From: Crocodylus rhombifer
Taxonomy: Eukaryota; Chordata; Crocodylia; Crocodylidae
Assembly: GCA_038503035.1 (NCBI GenBank)
Contig: JAVSML010000994.1
Location: 2,147 to 66,146, forward strand
Length of the DNA: 64,000 bases
Direction of reading: 5' to 3'
In this document: in pieces, positions 59,801-64,000 of the stretch
Position numbering within the stretch: position 1 is the first letter of the stretch
Layout: every line of letters starts with the position of its first letter
Program-made: the position numbers and the translations under genes
The notes under the pieces: generated by a model
Databases searched by the model: none
Told to the model about the DNA's origin: nothing
Seen by the model: the letters and a program-made list of their open reading frames with translations, nothing else

Positions 59801-62209
59801 TGGGTTCTGTAGAAAACTTGGGATTGGCCAATGAAAGACATCTTTTGTCACAAGGAAGAGCACTGACCTTGCATAGCAGTCACTGGCAAGATAAGGTGTA
59901 GACTTGTCTTTGCTTTCCAGTCTCCAAAATTGTCCAGGCTAAAAGTAAGAGCCAGACAATATTCATCTGTATCTGTCCAGTTAGAAACCATTATAGATGG
60001 CCCTTTAATTCTGGTAGTAATTAAAACCTGGCTAGGCTTACTTTGAGAGGTGGTTGGCATGGAAGATTGTCACCTATAACATCTGGGTAATTAACACTTT
60101 GGAAAATGAGTTCGGTCAACTCACTAAGAAGGAGAACTGCTATATTGGGGGGATTTGTGTTTATTAGGTGAACTAAATATGTTTATATTTTTTTAATGTT
60201 AGCCTGTTTATTTCATTCTGGCAATATACATCCATGATAACATCTTTATCTGTCCAATTGAGATGCTCCTTTATGGAAGAAAAATCAGTACTCACTTTCC
60301 CTCTCCCTTTCATCCCCAGTTAACAAACAAACAAACAACCCCTAAAGTATTTAAAGGCTGGATTCCTTTAGGGCTATGGGGCTGAAATCTTAAAGCATAA
60401 TAGTTGTCTGAATACTAAGCATGTATTTTATATTGGCAGATTTAGGTACTATCCTGCTGGTGATGGGGATTGAAATGATGTTGTAGAAAACTTAAAAGCA
60501 TTTTGATGTGTGCTCTCTAATCTTGCAGAAGAAGGTTCTAGGTAAAGTATCGATTATCTTTACTGCTAGCAGCTCCTATTCCTACTAGCAGTTCTATAAC
60601 TATGCCTGTGCAAGATTTCCCTAAAAATCTAGGAAGTCTAACATTAAACTGTGCTCTCAGTCTCTTGCTGTTTGCATTGTTTCTTCAGCTTTGACACCTC
60701 TGTGAATCTTTTTTGGGTTAACCAGGGTATTCTACCCAAACCCTTTGCCATTTAATTTCTGGTTTGTGAAGTTGACATCACACCAGGCCCCCCTGTAAAC
60801 ATTCATCAGTGTTTAGTCTATTTGAAATCACGAGTGCATTCCTAAATAACCTAAAACTTAATGGCGCTATTGTCAGTTTTACAAAACAATTAGACATACA
60901 GTCGCATCAAAAACAAATTGGTTAGCAAAGCTGTGGTATACAGGATTAGAATCTTGGAATACTGTGCATGGTCTAATGCAAAAAGAATATTACTGTGTAT
61001 AACTTCTACTTATGCTTTTAGCACCCCAGTAGAGGTCTGTATTGTTATGGCAGTCAGTTTGCAGTATATAATACTTGGGCGTGGAGTGCAAGATGTGCTG
61101 AGTATACTAGTTCTATTGAATCAGTGGCTTAAAGCAGGGTTCCCAGGATATAATATTAGTGACACCGCCCTCTGATCAGTTTGCATCTTTTGTCCAATTC
61201 TGTCAGCAAGATCAAGCTCTCCTGCTTGATAGCTGGAGTGATTGTTGCTGTTTTTTACTGTCTTGGAGGTGGTTGTTTTTCCTGTATTTTGGACACTGGG
61301 TTAAATGGAGCTTTAAACTTGCCTGGTTTGAAAAGAAGATCTTAATAGATTATTTTTCACATTATTTTCAATTAAGCTTCTGAAGATGAAGAATCAGTAG
61401 GACAGATCTCTGGGGAAAGGAAATACTGCAGTACTTTATTCTTCTAAGAATGTGTAATGGTGGGAAGGGGGGCGGGGAATTGCAGGTTATCATAAGCAGC
61501 AAGCTTAGCAAAGACTATAAACCCATAGTTGGGTATGCTTTGCAGGGAGTCCACTTCTATAGCTAGTGGCTAAATTTAGGTTTTGTGAAAAAGAAGATGG
61601 TCTCTTGTCTATGGATGATTATTACAATTGATGCCAGGTAAATACCCTGAAATCACCAATTGCTACTCTCAGCAATATGACTGCCTTTGTATGTGTCTGC
61701 ATGAGAGAGAATTTAATCCCGGGCCCAAGTCTCCATCCATTTGTGATAGCTGGGCTTGCCTGCTGCTTTGCTGAAATGAGTGCTTTTTATCTTTCTTTAA
61801 AACTGGAGCTAAACTTAGATTGGGAGAATTACTGCTGGAACTATGGACTGTTTACAACAAGTATTAGCCCCAAAGTATTTGAGGCTAGTTCAGCTATACC
61901 TAGATCAGACCAAGTCCCTAGTAAACAGGACTTGAGAGTAAGTTTCATCTATCAGCCTGCTCCCGTCCTTAGGGATACTCCCCTCCTATGGTTTCCCTGT
62001 GTTAGGATTTCTTGAGGTCTTACACTTTGATATTAAGCTGCATAATTGTAGGAAAATAGCTAAAATATTTGATAGTTGCTGCACCCAAGGTATGTGGTTT
62101 GGAAACCTAATGGGTATATTCTTTTCTTTAGATGGCAAGTACATTTTAAAAAACCACTTAAAACTTGATAGTAACCAGTTCAACATCCAACCTCCAAATT
62201 AGCTGTAAA

Positions 62210-62400
62210 TAGCTGCGGCTTAGTGCCCCCCCCCCTTTGCCAAAACACCGCTGGCCTGTGCAGCAAAAAACTGCCCTGTCCTGATTGGTGCTGAGTCGGG
62301 GCCAATCTTGGGGGGGATGGGGGGGTGGCATGTGCCCCCCTCCCCCGGTGTCCCTCCCTGCCAGTCGCCTGTGCGTCTAGGTATTGTGCCCAGTAAGCCA
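62210..62400. repeat. GC-rich repeat fragment
   Basis: C10 run followed by GC-rich sequence with complementary blocks (GTGCCCCCCC.. and GGGGGGATGGGGGGGTGGCA), in otherwise AT-rich intron. Unclassified. Confidence 0.4.
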
Positions 62401-64000
62401 GTCTCCTTTTAACAATCCACTGTAGGAAAGCAATGGATTTTAGACAGTGGCAGACTAAAAGCTGCTGCTAAAAGCAAGCTGCTTAAATACAGAAGTTCAC
62501 TCTGGAGGACATAGTTATAGCAGTTGGCATTAGCATTGTTAATAGTTTTCTGAGATCTCATCCTTGCTAGGCTGATTGTGTAGTCAACTATACCATCCTT
62601 GAAGTCAGTTAATTCCCTGTGCTGTTCTGCAGTACTTGGGGTGGATTAAGCAATACTCGTTGGCTGTCATTTCTGAGAGAGCACCAAATGCCAAGCATTT
62701 ACCTCAGAATCCAAGACCTGAGAGGCTTCCCCCAGCACTCTGCATTGTCTGGTGCAGCAATGGAAGGTTGATAGTGATGATACATTTCTGTCATTGAGGA
62801 AACCCGTTACTCCAAGGAACGATATCTGTGAAATAAGGCAGAGGCAGATAGTGTTAAGGATTAAATCGCCCCAAAATAGATCTTACACTTAAATGGTCTG
62901 TCTTGGACAGAAGGGTTTGACACTGGGAAACCTCAACCATAGTACTACATCTGGATGCATTCTCACTACATTTTGCTGCTGGATATATAGTCATCTCTTG
63001 AATTGTTTTGTCCCCCCCACAACTTCCCCAGTGAAAGGTATTCTTCTTCTCTGTATACCATTTTTGAATGTACTGGTATCATCTAATACTCTTCAAAAAA
63101 GTTTTGCTGCTGTCCATGTTAACTCTATAGTTTTGGGGTTAGGGATTGTTTTTTGTCTTCTAGATAGTCCATCCTTATCTCAACAACACTGTCAATCTAG
63201 CTGGCTTCCTGTATCTAGCTTAGATACTGTGGACTGATTGGATAATGTCCCACAATGCTGTGTGATAGCAGCTGTGAGCTGTCCCATTTGCTGTACTGTG
63301 CAGTCTCCAGAGCTTATCTCGCCTGCTGGCTCACAGCAGACAAGATGCCAGTGGGATTGCTAGTTTCAGCATGTGCTTGTTTTATATTGAACTGCTTGCA
63401 AAAGAGAGAACCTTTTATAATTGTTTCTTTAGCCATTATTTTCAACATCTCTGTTAAGAAAGTAAGAATGCTGCAACTAAGATGTTTCTTTTGACCAATC
63501 AGTGTCTTCTGCTTTGTACTGAGAAGAAACAGCAAACCTTTTGTATATGGCAAAGAAGAGGCATTTTTCTATACCTCCAGCCATTTTTTGCTGCTATTCA
63601 TAACTTTTAGTTGAACCACAGGCCTATGGTCCTGAAGGAATATTTCTTTATTATTTGGTTACCCAGGGCCAATGGAAACTCCTGTGAAGGCTCCTGCTTA
63701 GTGTGAGCGTGAGAGAATGTACAGCACTCCAAAACACTAATGGAAGCATTTAAAGGTAGGCGAGTATGGAAGCAATCGCTCTGTAAAACTGCAATGCTTC
63801 TCTACTGACCAGAAACACCTTAGAAAACTTTTTTCCTGATCAGTCTGTCTCATGCATGGGCAGGCAAGGAAAAAGCTGGCAAATATGCTTGTCAAATCTC
63901 TGTGAAGGTGTTAAGAAAGCACAAATTAGCTGGCATTGATTAAATGTTTTTTCAGACATTAATTAGCAGCCAAAATGTTTTGAGTAATTGTGGACAGATC

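Larger units (their letters stand above)
46925..64000 (+). other. RPRD1A: RPRD1A intron 6 (at least 17.1 kb, runs off the window)
   Basis: Starts at the exon 6 donor. The expected last exon (start EYKRKLARV, containing IQSLPDLS, end near GDIYSED) was sought by eye in the + strand and not found. Apart from the CR1, hAT-like and MIR pieces listed separately, the intervals 46925-50340, 54835-56580 and 56860-62210 show neither gene nor obvious repeat. The last 1.6 kb (62400-64000) is likewise unrecognised. Confidence 0.75.

Noticed and set aside
60528..60550. CTTGCAG|AAGAAGGTTCTAG|GTAAAG as a small exon
   Set aside because: It has exon-like borders, but the peptide does not match RPRD1A and the length would be about 13 nt. 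Probably chance.

Overview
This is a vertebrate nuclear window, most likely from a crocodilian. CR1 LINE fragments dominate the recognisable repeats, alongside many short hAT-type and 'GGGTGCRTCTACAC'-type inverted-repeat elements and a few MIR/CORE-SINE relics. A turtle is the main alternative; the species call is inference. There is no sign of prokaryotic or organellar sequence.

One protein-coding gene is supported: RPRD1A (regulation of nuclear pre-mRNA domain-containing 1A, also called p15RS), on the + strand. Its CpG-rich promoter and first coding exon lie at about 25.85-26.3 kb. Five further coding exons lie at 42.0, 42.9, 43.1, 46.5 and 46.7 kb. All six exons have GT/AG boundaries and compatible phases, and together encode 262 residues: the whole CTD-interacting domain and most of the C-terminal coiled-coil domain. 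The family is about 312 residues long, so roughly 50 C-terminal residues are missing. I could not find them in the last 17 kb, so the final exon is probably downstream of the window.

Layout: 1-2.77 kb is a long palindromic repeat with a CR1 fragment at its centre. 2.8-25.7 kb is intergenic, with an internally deleted CR1 (8.8-10.8 kb), several inverted-repeat elements, LTR-like or unclassified repeats, and a diverged duplication just upstream of the promoter. 26.2-42.0 kb is intron 1, rich in hAT-type elements: a 1.1 kb foldback element with perfect 8-bp target-site duplications, three copies of one roughly 280-bp family, and others. It also holds two closely related CR1 copies. 43.2-46.5 kb is intron 4, with a TATA-bearing LTR-like fragment and a G-rich minisatellite. 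46.9-64.0 kb is intron 6 (open-ended), with two CR1 pieces and otherwise low-repeat AT-rich DNA.

I see no undescribed multi-gene system. The more interesting signals are the palindromic transposon structures, the internally deleted CR1, and splice-relevant oddities in RPRD1A: a donor-like site inside exon 4 and a G10 tract next to the exon 5 acceptor.
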